Source: Dyadobacter sp. 3J3 (lineage in GTDB: Bacteria; Bacteroidota; Bacteroidia; Cytophagales; Spirosomataceae). From it: 64,000 bases of DNA. The DNA lies in contig NZ_VTOL01000013.1 in assembly GCF_009801115.1 (NCBI RefSeq), forward strand, positions 121,275 through 185,274, written 5' to 3'. Of the stretch, positions 35,325-43,264 are shown in pieces (positions within the stretch are counted from its first letter, which is position 1; every line of letters starts with the position of its first letter). Under the pieces are notes generated by a model, which saw only the letters and a list, made by a program, of their open reading frames with translations, was not told the origin of the DNA and searched no databases. A program made the translations under genes and the position numbers.

Positions 35325-37457
35325 ATGATGACCAGAATATACATACTTCTGCTTTTCAGCTACATACTGATCAGTGCTCCATCCTTTTCAGCCGATCTTT
35401 TATCAGCTGAGGGTGATGACGGTTACAAGCTTTGGCTGAAATATGAGCCTGTTACGGATCCGGCTATAAAAGCTGAATACTTAAAATACACGGCTTTTAT
35501 TTCAGTGTCTGGTAAGGGCGAGATCACGCAAAGTGCCGGCAGGGAGCTGCAAACAGGATTGAAGAGTCTTTTGGGTAAAAATATTTCTTCGAACAACTTG
35601 GTTGGAAATAAATCCGGAGGCATTGTTCTAAAACTGGAACCCAATCTTGATATAAAACAGGAGGAAGGTTACCGGATTCAATTGCTTGCGGGTAACCTAG
35701 TGGTCAGTTCAAAATCCGAAAACGGTATTTTGTACGGAACATTTGCCTTGCTGAGACATATGCAAATGCAACTTTCTGTCAAAGCTTTAAATCTGACAAG
35801 CAGCCCAAAAGTCCGGTACCGGATGCTGAATCATTGGGACAATCCGGACGGAAACATTGAGCGCGGTTACGCCGGTAATTCACTTTGGAAATGGTATGAA
35901 TTGCCTGAGCGCGTTGACCCGCGTTACCAGGATTATGCCCGTGCCAATGCATCTTTGGGTATTAACGGAACGGTGCTCAATAATGTAAATGCGAGTGCGC
36001 GATTTATGTCGCAGGAGTATATCGTAAAAGTTGCAGCCGTCGCAAATGTGATGCGGAAATATGGTATCAAAACTTATTTGTCTGTATACTTTGCCGCCCC
36101 GAAAACACTGGGCGGTCTGCCTACTTCCGATCCGCTCGACCCCAAAGTACGTGCCTGGTGGAAAGAAAAAGTCGCTCAGATCTACAAAGAAATTCCGGAC
36201 TTTGGCGGTTTTTTGGTGAAAGCCAATTCGGAAGGAGAGCCTGGTCCGCAGGATTATGGGCGCACACATGCCGACGGTGCGAACATGCTCGCCGAGGCTT
36301 TTCAACCTTATGAAGGCATCGTGATCTGGCGGGCTTTCGTTTACAAAGCGGACCCAAAGGCGGATCGTTTTAAAGCGGCTTACGAAGAATTTGTTCCGCT
36401 GGATGGAAAATTTGATCCGAAAGTAATTGTACAGGTAAAAAACGGACCGATTGATTTTCAGCCACGTGAGCCGTTTTCTCCATTGTTTGGCAATATGCCG
36501 AAAACGCCGCTTGGAGTAGAATTTCAGCTGACGCAGGAATATCTTGGTTTTGCCACACATGCCGTTTATGAGGCGCCAATTTTCAAAGAAAATCTTGATT
36601 CTGACACCTATGTAAATGGAGCGGGATCGACTGTCGCAAAGGTGGTCGACGGGACTTTGCATGGATATTCCCGAACGCTCATGGCCGGTGTGGCCAATAC
36701 GGGAAATGCCAGAAACTGGACGGGACATCCGCTGGCCCAGGCCAACTGGTATGCATTCGGACGGCTGAGCTGGGACCATGCGTTAAGTTCTGAACAGATT
36801 GCCAAAGAATGGACTGAGCTGACTTTGACCCGAAATAAAAAAGCGCAGGAAAAGATTGTCGGGCTGATGCTGAGATCGCGTGAAATCTATGTCGATTACA
36901 ATACGCCACTCGGACTTTCCCGCCCATGGATGGGTGTTCATTTCGCACCCGAACCCTGGCAAAACAAAGGCTCGCGGCCTGACTGGACAGCCGTATATTA
37001 CCATCGTGCAGATTCCGCGGGATTGGGATTTGACAGGACTACTTCCGGAAGTAATGCGCTGGCTCAGTACCGCCCCGAAGTGCAGCAGCAGTGGAACAAT
37101 CCTGATAAAACCCCGTTGCCTTATCTTCTCTGGTTTCATCATGTGGGCTGGGACAAAAAGCTAAGCACCGGCTGGACACTTTGGGAAGAACTTTGTACCC
37201 GTTTTTACACCGGTGCCGATTCGGTCGTCTGGATGCAGCAACAGTGGGATCTTGCAAAACCAAATCTGGATCCGCAGGTATATAACGATGTGGCCGAACG
37301 GCTGAAAGTCCAGCACAGGGAAGCGATCTGGTGGAGAGATGCCTGGGTTTTATACCTGCAAACTTTCGCCAAACAACCCATCCCCAAAGGTTTTGCTGCT
37401 CCTGAACAAACTTTGGAAGAAGTTAAAAAGTCGGTGGATATTTATCTGATGCGGTAG
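35325..37457 (+). CDS. GH67 alpha-glucuronidase
   Basis: A complete GH67 enzyme: signal peptide (cleavage near FSA), an N-terminal beta domain, the central barrel and a helical C-terminal domain. Catalytic residues can be placed by comparison with known GH67 enzymes: acid Glu303 in KANSEGEPGP, and the pair Asp377 in NGPIDFQPREP and Glu405 in LTQEYLG. It removes (4-O-methyl-)glucuronic acid from the non-reducing end of xylo-oligosaccharides produced by GH10 enzymes. Its presence points to glucuronoxylan as substrate. Translation could start at TTG 35313, but ATG 35325 gives a better signal peptide. A shadow frame of 299 codons on the opposite strand is not a gene. Confidence 0.95.
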   Translation: MMTRIYILLLFSYILISAPSFSADLLSAEGDDGYKLWLKYEPVTDPAIKAEYLKYTAFISVSGKGEITQSAGRELQTGLKSLLGKNISSNNLVGNKSGGIVLKLEPNLDIKQEEGYRIQLLAGNLVVSSKSENGILYGTFALLRHMQMQLSVKALNLTSSPKVRYRMLNHWDNPDGNIERGYAGNSLWKWYELPERVDPRYQDYARANASLGINGTVLNNVNASARFMSQEYIVKVAAVANVMRKYGIKTYLSVYFAAPKTLGGLPTSDPLDPKVRAWWKEKVAQIYKEIPDFGGFLVKANSEGEPGPQDYGRTHADGANMLAEAFQPYEGIVIWRAFVYKADPKADRFKAAYEEFVPLDGKFDPKVIVQVKNGPIDFQPREPFSPLFGNMPKTPLGVEFQLTQEYLGFATHAVYEAPIFKENLDSDTYVNGAGSTVAKVVDGTLHGYSRTLMAGVANTGNARNWTGHPLAQANWYAFGRLSWDHALSSEQIAKEWTELTLTRNKKAQEKIVGLMLRSREIYVDYNTPLGLSRPWMGVHFAPEPWQNKGSRPDWTAVYYHRADSAGLGFDRTTSGSNALAQYRPEVQQQWNNPDKTPLPYLLWFHHVGWDKKLSTGWTLWEELCTRFYTGADSVVWMQQQWDLAKPNLDPQVYNDVAERLKVQHREAIWWRDAWVLYLQTFAKQPIPKGFAAPEQTLEEVKKSVDIYLMR

Positions 37458-37636
37458 TCAACTTTACATTTTTACCCCTAATTCGAACAAATGTGCTCAC
37501 CGGGAGATAGAACCAGAGTATACCTTTGCCGGCTACCCGCTGGATTATCTCCTTCATGACTGCACCAGTACCTGTTAATCGTTGAGTATCACAGATCGGG
37601 TTTCTACAATCGAATTCAATTTATTCAAATGTAAAA

Positions 37637-38350
37637 ATGAAACATAAAATGCACAGGAATTTTTTAATAATGGCTTTGACATTATTTGTGTGGAATGCAT
37701 CAGCCCAAACAAAGGGTGTGGCGGACAATACACTATCCAAAAAAGAACAGGCCGAAGGTTGGAAACTGCTTTGGGATGGGGCCACAACGAAAGGTTGGAA
37801 AAGTGGCAGTTCTGAAACTTTTCCGGCAAAAGGCTGGTCAGTGGATGGTGGTGTGCTGAAAGTTTTAAAGGACGGCAAAGGCGGAGATATCATCACCGAT
37901 CAGAAGTATGAAAACTTTATGTTGAAAGTTGATTTTAAAATTACAGAGGGGGGCAATAGTGGTATTAAATATTTTGTAAACCGCGGCGGAATCGGCTGTG
38001 AATATCAGATTCTGGATGATCAGAAACATCCGGATGCAAAAGGCGGCGTTGCCGGAAACCGTACGCTGGGTTCTTTGTATGATTTAATTACCGCATCATC
38101 GGACAAGCCGTTTCATAAGGAGGATTTTAATACGGCTACCATTATTGTAAAGGGCAATCATGTAGAGCATTGGCTGAACGATGTGAAAATACTGGAATAT
38201 GAACGCAACAATCAAATGTGGAAGGCTCTGGTCAATTACAGCAAGTACAAAGCCTATGCGGATTTTGGTGCGGCTCCACAGGGAAACATATTGCTCCAGG
38301 AACACGGTGATGAGGTATGGTTTAAAAATATAAAAATATTAGAGATTTAA
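37637..38350 (+). CDS. DUF1080 (3-keto-disaccharide hydrolase family) protein
   Basis: A 237-residue secreted protein (signal peptide ending near ASAQ) with a single DUF1080 jelly-roll domain: GWKLLWDGATTKGWK opens it, YENFMLKVDFKITEGGNSGI is the central signature, and VWFKNIKILEI closes it. Pfam names the family 3-keto-disaccharide hydrolase after members that cleave 3-keto-glycosides; many members remain untested. It lies 180 bases after the alpha-glucuronidase and 58 bases before the symporter gene. With the ThuA-like and Gfo/Idh/MocA proteins of the same locus it suggests handling of keto-sugars. Confidence 0.87.
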   Translation: MKHKMHRNFLIMALTLFVWNASAQTKGVADNTLSKKEQAEGWKLLWDGATTKGWKSGSSETFPAKGWSVDGGVLKVLKDGKGGDIITDQKYENFMLKVDFKITEGGNSGIKYFVNRGGIGCEYQILDDQKHPDAKGGVAGNRTLGSLYDLITASSDKPFHKEDFNTATIIVKGNHVEHWLNDVKILEYERNNQMWKALVNYSKYKAYADFGAAPQGNILLQEHGDEVWFKNIKILEI

Positions 38351-38408
38351 TTAGTTAATAATCTGATCGTTATTTAATCATCATTAAAGCAATAAATTAT
38401 AAGTATCG

Positions 38409-40025
38409 ATGAAACAGTTACAGTCACTGGATTACATTATTTTCTTTGTTTACTTCATCATTGTATCGGTATACGGTTACTGGATTTATCATCGCAAGAA
38501 AAGTGAAGCTGCTTCGACCAAAGATTTCTTTCTGGCCGAAGGTTCACTGACATGGTGGGCCATCGGCGCTTCGCTGATCGCTTCCAATATTTCTGCTGAA
38601 CAGTTTATCGGGATGTCTGGAAATGGTTTTTCGATGGGTCTTGCCATATCAAGTTACGAATGGATGGCCGCCGCAACCCTTGTGATTGTCGCATTATTTT
38701 TCATGCCGATTTATTTGAAGAACAAGATATTTACCATGCCCCAATTTCTTAGTCAGCGTTATAATCCGACAGTCAGTCTGATCATGGCGATTTTCTGGCT
38801 GGGGTTGTATATTCTGGTGAATCTGACTTCAATTCTCTACCTGGGTGCACTGGCCGTTTCGGGTATCTCAGGCCTGGATTTTGACCTTTGTATGTGGGGA
38901 CTGGCCATTTTCTCCATCATCATCACCATTGGTGGAATGAAGGTGATTGGCTTTACGGATGTGATACAAGTGTTTTTCCTGATCATCGGTGGACTTGCGA
39001 CAAGTTACATCGCCATCAATCTTGTCTCTGATAATTTTGACACTACCGGCTTATTCAATGGTTTGAAACTAATGAAACAAAGTCACGACGACCATTTTCA
39101 TATGATTTTCAAAGAAGGCAGTACGCACTATATGGAGCTTCCCGGACTGACGGTTTTGCTCGGAGGTATGTGGATTGTAAACCTGAATTACTGGGGCTGC
39201 AATCAGTACATTACCCAGCGGGCTCTCGGAGCAGATCTTAAAACCGCACGAAACGGACTTCTATTTGCGGCGTTTCTGAAACTGCTGATGCCGGTCATTG
39301 TAGTGCTTCCTGGTATCGCGGCATATACACTTTACAATCAAGGATTATTTCAACAGGAAATGACAGAAAACGGCGTCATCGTTGCTGATAAGGCATATCC
39401 GGTTTTGTTGAACTTATTACCTGCCGGGTTAAAGGGACTTTCTTTTGCCGCGCTTACCGCAGCCATTGTGGCATCGCTGGCGGGAAAAGCCAATAGTATT
39501 TCAACGATTTTTACGCTGGATATTTTCAAAATTTATATTGGCAAGAATAAAACAGAAGCACAGCTCGTGACCATCGGCCGGATCGTGATCGTCATTTCGA
39601 TGGTACTGGCTATCCTGGTTTCTCCTTATATGGGTATCGACAAGGCGGGAGGTTTTCAATTTATCCAGCAAATGACAGGACTGCTGTCGCCGGGAATTTT
39701 TGCATCCTTTATCATGGGCTTTTTCTGGAAACGAAGCAATTCGGCAGGAGCATTGTTTGCCATAGTCGGCGGATTTATTGTGGCCCTGGCGATGCATAAT
39801 AACTGGCTCCCCTTTGCAGACTGGACGCAGGTTCCGTTTTTGGATCGAATGGGTTGGGTTTTTGTAATTTGTATTCTCGGAATGTTTATTCTGGGTTATG
39901 TTTTACCTGACGAGAAAAAAGGTCTCGTCATCGATTCATCCATGTTTAAAGCGCATACGGGCTTTTTGGTAGGTGCTGCTATTATACTTGTTATGCTCGT
40001 TTCGCTATATGCTTTCTTTTGGTAG
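38409..40025 (+). CDS. SSS-family sodium/sugar symporter
   Basis: A 538-residue inner-membrane protein with about 14 predicted membrane segments and the features of sodium:solute symporters of the vSGLT type: KDFFLAEGSLTWWAIGASLI near the start, SNISAEQFIGMSGNGF in helix 1-2, and LNYWGCNQYITQRALGA in the core. It should import the monosaccharide or small oligosaccharide end products of the locus (xylose, arabinose or aldouronic acid) with sodium. It is the last gene of the PUL; a long hairpin follows 46 bases after the stop. Confidence 0.93.
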   Translation: MKQLQSLDYIIFFVYFIIVSVYGYWIYHRKKSEAASTKDFFLAEGSLTWWAIGASLIASNISAEQFIGMSGNGFSMGLAISSYEWMAAATLVIVALFFMPIYLKNKIFTMPQFLSQRYNPTVSLIMAIFWLGLYILVNLTSILYLGALAVSGISGLDFDLCMWGLAIFSIIITIGGMKVIGFTDVIQVFFLIIGGLATSYIAINLVSDNFDTTGLFNGLKLMKQSHDDHFHMIFKEGSTHYMELPGLTVLLGGMWIVNLNYWGCNQYITQRALGADLKTARNGLLFAAFLKLLMPVIVVLPGIAAYTLYNQGLFQQEMTENGVIVADKAYPVLLNLLPAGLKGLSFAALTAAIVASLAGKANSISTIFTLDIFKIYIGKNKTEAQLVTIGRIVIVISMVLAILVSPYMGIDKAGGFQFIQQMTGLLSPGIFASFIMGFFWKRSNSAGALFAIVGGFIVALAMHNNWLPFADWTQVPFLDRMGWVFVICILGMFILGYVLPDEKKGLVIDSSMFKAHTGFLVGAAIILVMLVSLYAFFW

Positions 40026-40071
40026 TCATTGTCTTTTATATATTGATGAGGTGTTAAAAGTCTGACTTAGC

Positions 40072-40127
40072 GTTTTAAACAAAACAGGTTCGGAAGAGAT
40101 GTTTTCCGGACCTGTTTTGTTTAAAAC
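40072..40127. terminator. Long (24-bp) terminator hairpin closing the PUL
   Basis: The arms 40072-40095 and 40104-40127 pair over 24 bp with a single G-U pair and an 8-base loop. The outer part pairs GTTTTAAACAAAACAGG with its complement, so an AT-rich base with a U-tract surrounds a GC-rich tip on either strand; it can act in both directions. It follows the symporter gene and also faces the minus-strand remnant at 40302-40607. Confidence 0.85.
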
Positions 40128-40301
40128 GGTATTAAAATACTAGTAATATAAACAGGGGAGATGATGGATCTCAGCGAGAATCTGTGTGCTGTCAGCATCT
40201 TTTATACTTGAAAACAAACACGGATGCCTCAAATAATCATGACACATCCGCTGTAAAGTACCAACATTACAAAAATCGAATACTGAATGTCTGATAACAG
40301 T

Positions 40302-40607
40302 TTATTTCCTTATAAATGACCCTGTGAAGTTGTTCAAGCTATAGAAATAAACGCCGGGGCTAAGGGTTGAAATATCAATTACCGTTTGATCTGATCCTGT
40401 CAGATCGGATTGACGAACTTTTTGCCCGGGCACATTTATGATAATCAGTTTTCCCGCCATACTTATTTCCTTTAATATATAAGTGTCAGTAATACCTACG
40501 CTTTCCGGAGCCATGATTTTACAATTGATCCTATCACCCTGCTTTCTGTAATGAAATTCGCCATTTGGGCAGGCGTCCAGATATATCCCGCATAATCTGT
40601 ATTCAGG
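40302..40607 (-). pseudogene. Remnant of a T9SS-exported protein (C-terminal sorting domain)
   Basis: The minus-strand frame ends with a typical type IX secretion C-terminal sorting domain: GKLIIINVPGQKVRQSDLTG, then IDISTLSPGVYFYSLNNFTG and a basic end (SFIRK). The frame is open upstream to a stop at 40608-40610, and the only ATG lies at 40514, so the cargo domain is missing. The sequence above it (40608-41019) is non-coding. This is a degraded gene whose cargo is lost, not a functional protein. It shows that the organism has, or had, a type IX secretion system. Confidence 0.75.
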
Positions 40608-41019
40608 TTAGTTCTGGAGAGAGATTGCATACAAGTCAACGCCGTTGGTTTTGAGGTAAGTTCGAACTCGTCCTGATATTTGGCATAATTCGCTTAATGT
40701 TCCTTCGTCAGATCGACTTAGAATATTTAGGATTTATTGCCACTGGTTCAGTGTGACATTCCTGAGATTGTGCCTTTAAATTGCCGGAGGCAAGAACTGA
40801 AAGGAGGGAAGAAATCGCCTGATTTGTGGTAAGAATATTTGGCTGAGCACGGAATTTTAAGTTTGACATCCGTTTTTTTACTGGGCTTGGAATCTAATTT
40901 GGGCAACTAACAATATTCCTGAAAGTCCGATTTTAATAATTCAAACAAAGTAAAGTTGCCTAATTTTCTCTGTATTCTTCATTTTAATTAAGAAAAGCAA
41001 AAATTCTTAAATATGTCTA
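40608..41019. other. Intergenic region, probably decayed
   Basis: About 410 bases between the sorting-domain remnant and the LytS-type kinase gene. Short minus-strand frames are present but interrupted, which fits decay of the gene to which the sorting domain belonged. I see no RNA gene or repeat. Confidence 0.35.
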
Positions 41020-42162
41020 TTAATAAACATTTCCCAAAGATGCATTTTGCTTCTTCGCTAAATGCAAGTGCAAATACAGCTCATATTGGTCTGCTTGTTC
41101 ATTAATGATTAAGCTGTGAGACGGATATAAAATGGAAAGTCTCTTTTTTACGTTTGATAAACCCAATCCACCGATGGGATGATGTGAACCGGCAGGTTTG
41201 CTGTTGGCAATCCATAAGCTTAAAAAATCGTTCTGGATAACAATACGCATTTTGATCCAGGATTTTTGCGCTGTGCTTTGAACACCATGTTTGAAGGCAT
41301 TTTCTATAAAAGTAATCAGTATAAACGGAGCGATTTGCAAGGTTTGTTCTACATCCTCGGGGAATTCCATTTCCAGTGTTAGTCGTTTTGTGGTCCTAAG
41401 CAGTTCAAGATCCACATAATCCTGGATGAAGGAAAGTTCCTTTTTAAGCGGCACCTCTGCATCACCAGTTTCATAAAGTGAATAACGCATCATTGTCGAT
41501 AACTTCTCCACAATTTGTGCAGCACGAGGGGTCTTCTCTTCTGTCAAAGCGTAAATACTATGAAGCACATTAAACAAAAAATGCGGATTGAGCTGGCTTT
41601 TCAGAAAGTCAAGTTCCAGGTTCGTGTATTGCTGTTGCAAACGGCTATGGCGTAGCTGACGTCTATACATTTCTATAAAGAGCTTTATTGCCAGAGGGAA
41701 AAAAGCACGTTGAATGATAAACAACAGGTGGAAAAAGGTTCCGATATTAAACAAAGCCTGAAAATAGGGCATTTTTTCAAAATGATTGATCGAGCCTGTG
41801 TAGTCATCCGGCAAACCAAAAAAATGTTTCACAAGGTGTGAAGCGTAATAATAGAAAGTGAACAGGGTGACATAATACATTAAAAGACCAGGTATTAATA
41901 TAAGTGGGCGCCTCCAATAACGGGTAAACAGGAAGACCAGCAAGTAATACTGAAGTATGATACTCAAAGCATCCCTCAGGACAGGTCCCACATAAGTCAA
42001 TAAGGGGTAGTTAAGCGTGGGATTAGGATACAGGAACCAAGGAACATAAGTGGAAACCACCAACAAGAAAATGCCAAGAATCAGCAGGAGGTGAAAACCT
42101 GCCCTTTTCCAGCCTTTGTATTGGGTGGGGTCAGCAAGGAGTTCTAAATTTAACATAAGCAA
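41020..42162 (-). CDS. LytS/YehU-type sensor histidine kinase
   Basis: A 380-residue membrane kinase with four hydrophobic segments (about 22-44, 62-80, 87-107 and 135-165), then the His_kinase domain with SQLNPHFLFNVLHSIYAL (phosphoacceptor His194) and an ATPase domain with TFIENAFKHGV and GGLGLSNVKKRLSILYP. No extra sensor domain is attached, so it probably senses a signal in or near the membrane. It is the second gene of a pair: the LytTR regulator lies upstream on the same strand with 228 bases between. The unusually large gap may hold an internal promoter. Confidence 0.9.
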   Translation of the reverse strand: MLMLNLELLADPTQYKGWKRAGFHLLLILGIFLLVVSTYVPWFLYPNPTLNYPLLTYVGPVLRDALSIILQYYLLVFLFTRYWRRPLILIPGLLMYYVTLFTFYYYASHLVKHFFGLPDDYTGSINHFEKMPYFQALFNIGTFFHLLFIIQRAFFPLAIKLFIEMYRRQLRHSRLQQQYTNLELDFLKSQLNPHFLFNVLHSIYALTEEKTPRAAQIVEKLSTMMRYSLYETGDAEVPLKKELSFIQDYVDLELLRTTKRLTLEMEFPEDVEQTLQIAPFILITFIENAFKHGVQSTAQKSWIKMRIVIQNDFLSLWIANSKPAGSHHPIGGLGLSNVKKRLSILYPSHSLIINEQADQYELYLHLHLAKKQNASLGNVY

Positions 42163-42390
42163 TCAGTAAGTCCGGTATGAATGCAAGGAAAACAGATTTA
42201 TAGAAAGCTTACACTTTTTTTCGATAGAAGGCAGGTTTTGCCGGACAAAACAATGGCGGATTACTTTCACCGAAAATTCCGGCCATTTCAACGAAAAAAT
42301 TTATCGTAGTAGAGCCGCCTTCTTACATTTGACCCATACCAAAACGAACATTTAAAATAAAGCGTGACAAAATCTGCTGCTATAAGGCAA

Positions 42391-43137
42391 CTAATTCATT
42401 AGCCGCTTTTTAAGTGTATCCTTCACAAAGTCCCGGTAATTAGGCCCCAGGATTAGTTGATGCCCTGTGGAAGTATGAACGGTGTTTCCTTCCAGCATCT
42501 TGATATGACTTAACTGCACCAGGCATGAACGGTGTATTCTTAAAAAGCGGTCTGATGGAAGTGTTTCCGCTAGTTTTTTCATTGTTAATAAGCTAACAAA
42601 ATAACGATCAGCCATGAAAACCTTGACATAATCGCCCAACGACTCAACGAATACGATGTCGTCCAGAATAATCTGTTCCAGTTTTTTATCGGTCTTAAAA
42701 TAGAAAAACTCGCCCTTTCCATCCGTTGCTGAGGACGGGTTTGAAAGCGGAAGCGGCTCGGTTGCAGCAGGTGAATGACTGGATATTTTATCCCTGACGC
42801 GGCCTACCGCCTTAAGAAATCGCTCAAAGGTGATCGGTTTGAGAAGATAGTCCGTTACCCCAAATTCAAAGCCGTCCAGCGCGTGCGCGGGGTTCGCTGT
42901 TGTCATAACCACCGCGGGGTGAGGCAGCGGGTAGGCCCGGAGAAATTCCATTCCACTCATTTCAGGCAGATTGATGTCAAGGAAAATTACATCCGGACGC
43001 AGATTCGGAAGCTGGTCAAACGCAATAATCGCATCATCAAAAGTAGCAGTCAATTCCAGGGAAGACACTCTGCTGACGTATTTTTCAAGTAACTGCTGAG
43101 CCAATGGCTCGTCTTCAACAATCGCACATCGAACCAT
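42391..43137 (-). CDS. LytTR-family response regulator
   Basis: A 248-residue protein with a receiver domain (about 1-120; acidic pair Glu8/Asp9 and phosphoacceptor Asp54 in VIFLDINLPEMSGMEF, Lys in LLKPITF) and a C-terminal LytTR DNA-binding domain (about 145-245; RFLRIHRSCLVQLSHIKMLE). It pairs with the LytS-type kinase gene downstream. It is divergent from the TonB-dependent receptor gene at 43265, with 127 bases between the two starts, so it may control that gene as well as itself (inference). Confidence 0.92.
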   Translation of the reverse strand: MVRCAIVEDEPLAQQLLEKYVSRVSSLELTATFDDAIIAFDQLPNLRPDVIFLDINLPEMSGMEFLRAYPLPHPAVVMTTANPAHALDGFEFGVTDYLLKPITFERFLKAVGRVRDKISSHSPAATEPLPLSNPSSATDGKGEFFYFKTDKKLEQIILDDIVFVESLGDYVKVFMADRYFVSLLTMKKLAETLPSDRFLRIHRSCLVQLSHIKMLEGNTVHTSTGHQLILGPNYRDFVKDTLKKRLMN

Positions 43138-43264
43138 AAAAAATTCATTAAATCAACCAAGGAAGTGCAGGAAAAGAAGTAGTACAATAGCCATACAAAG
43201 TAGAAAAATTTTCAGTACAAATCAAAATGAGGCTAGCCCTCTGAATCTTACAGCAAATCAAGCC

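Noticed and set aside
35880..36779. Open frame of 299 codons on the minus strand within the GH67 gene
   Set aside because: It is fully antisense to the alpha-glucuronidase, has an unlikely composition and matches no family.
40072..40127. The 24-bp hairpin as a phage attachment site or IS end
   Set aside because: It lies directly after the last PUL gene and has a terminator-like structure; no integrase or transposase is nearby.
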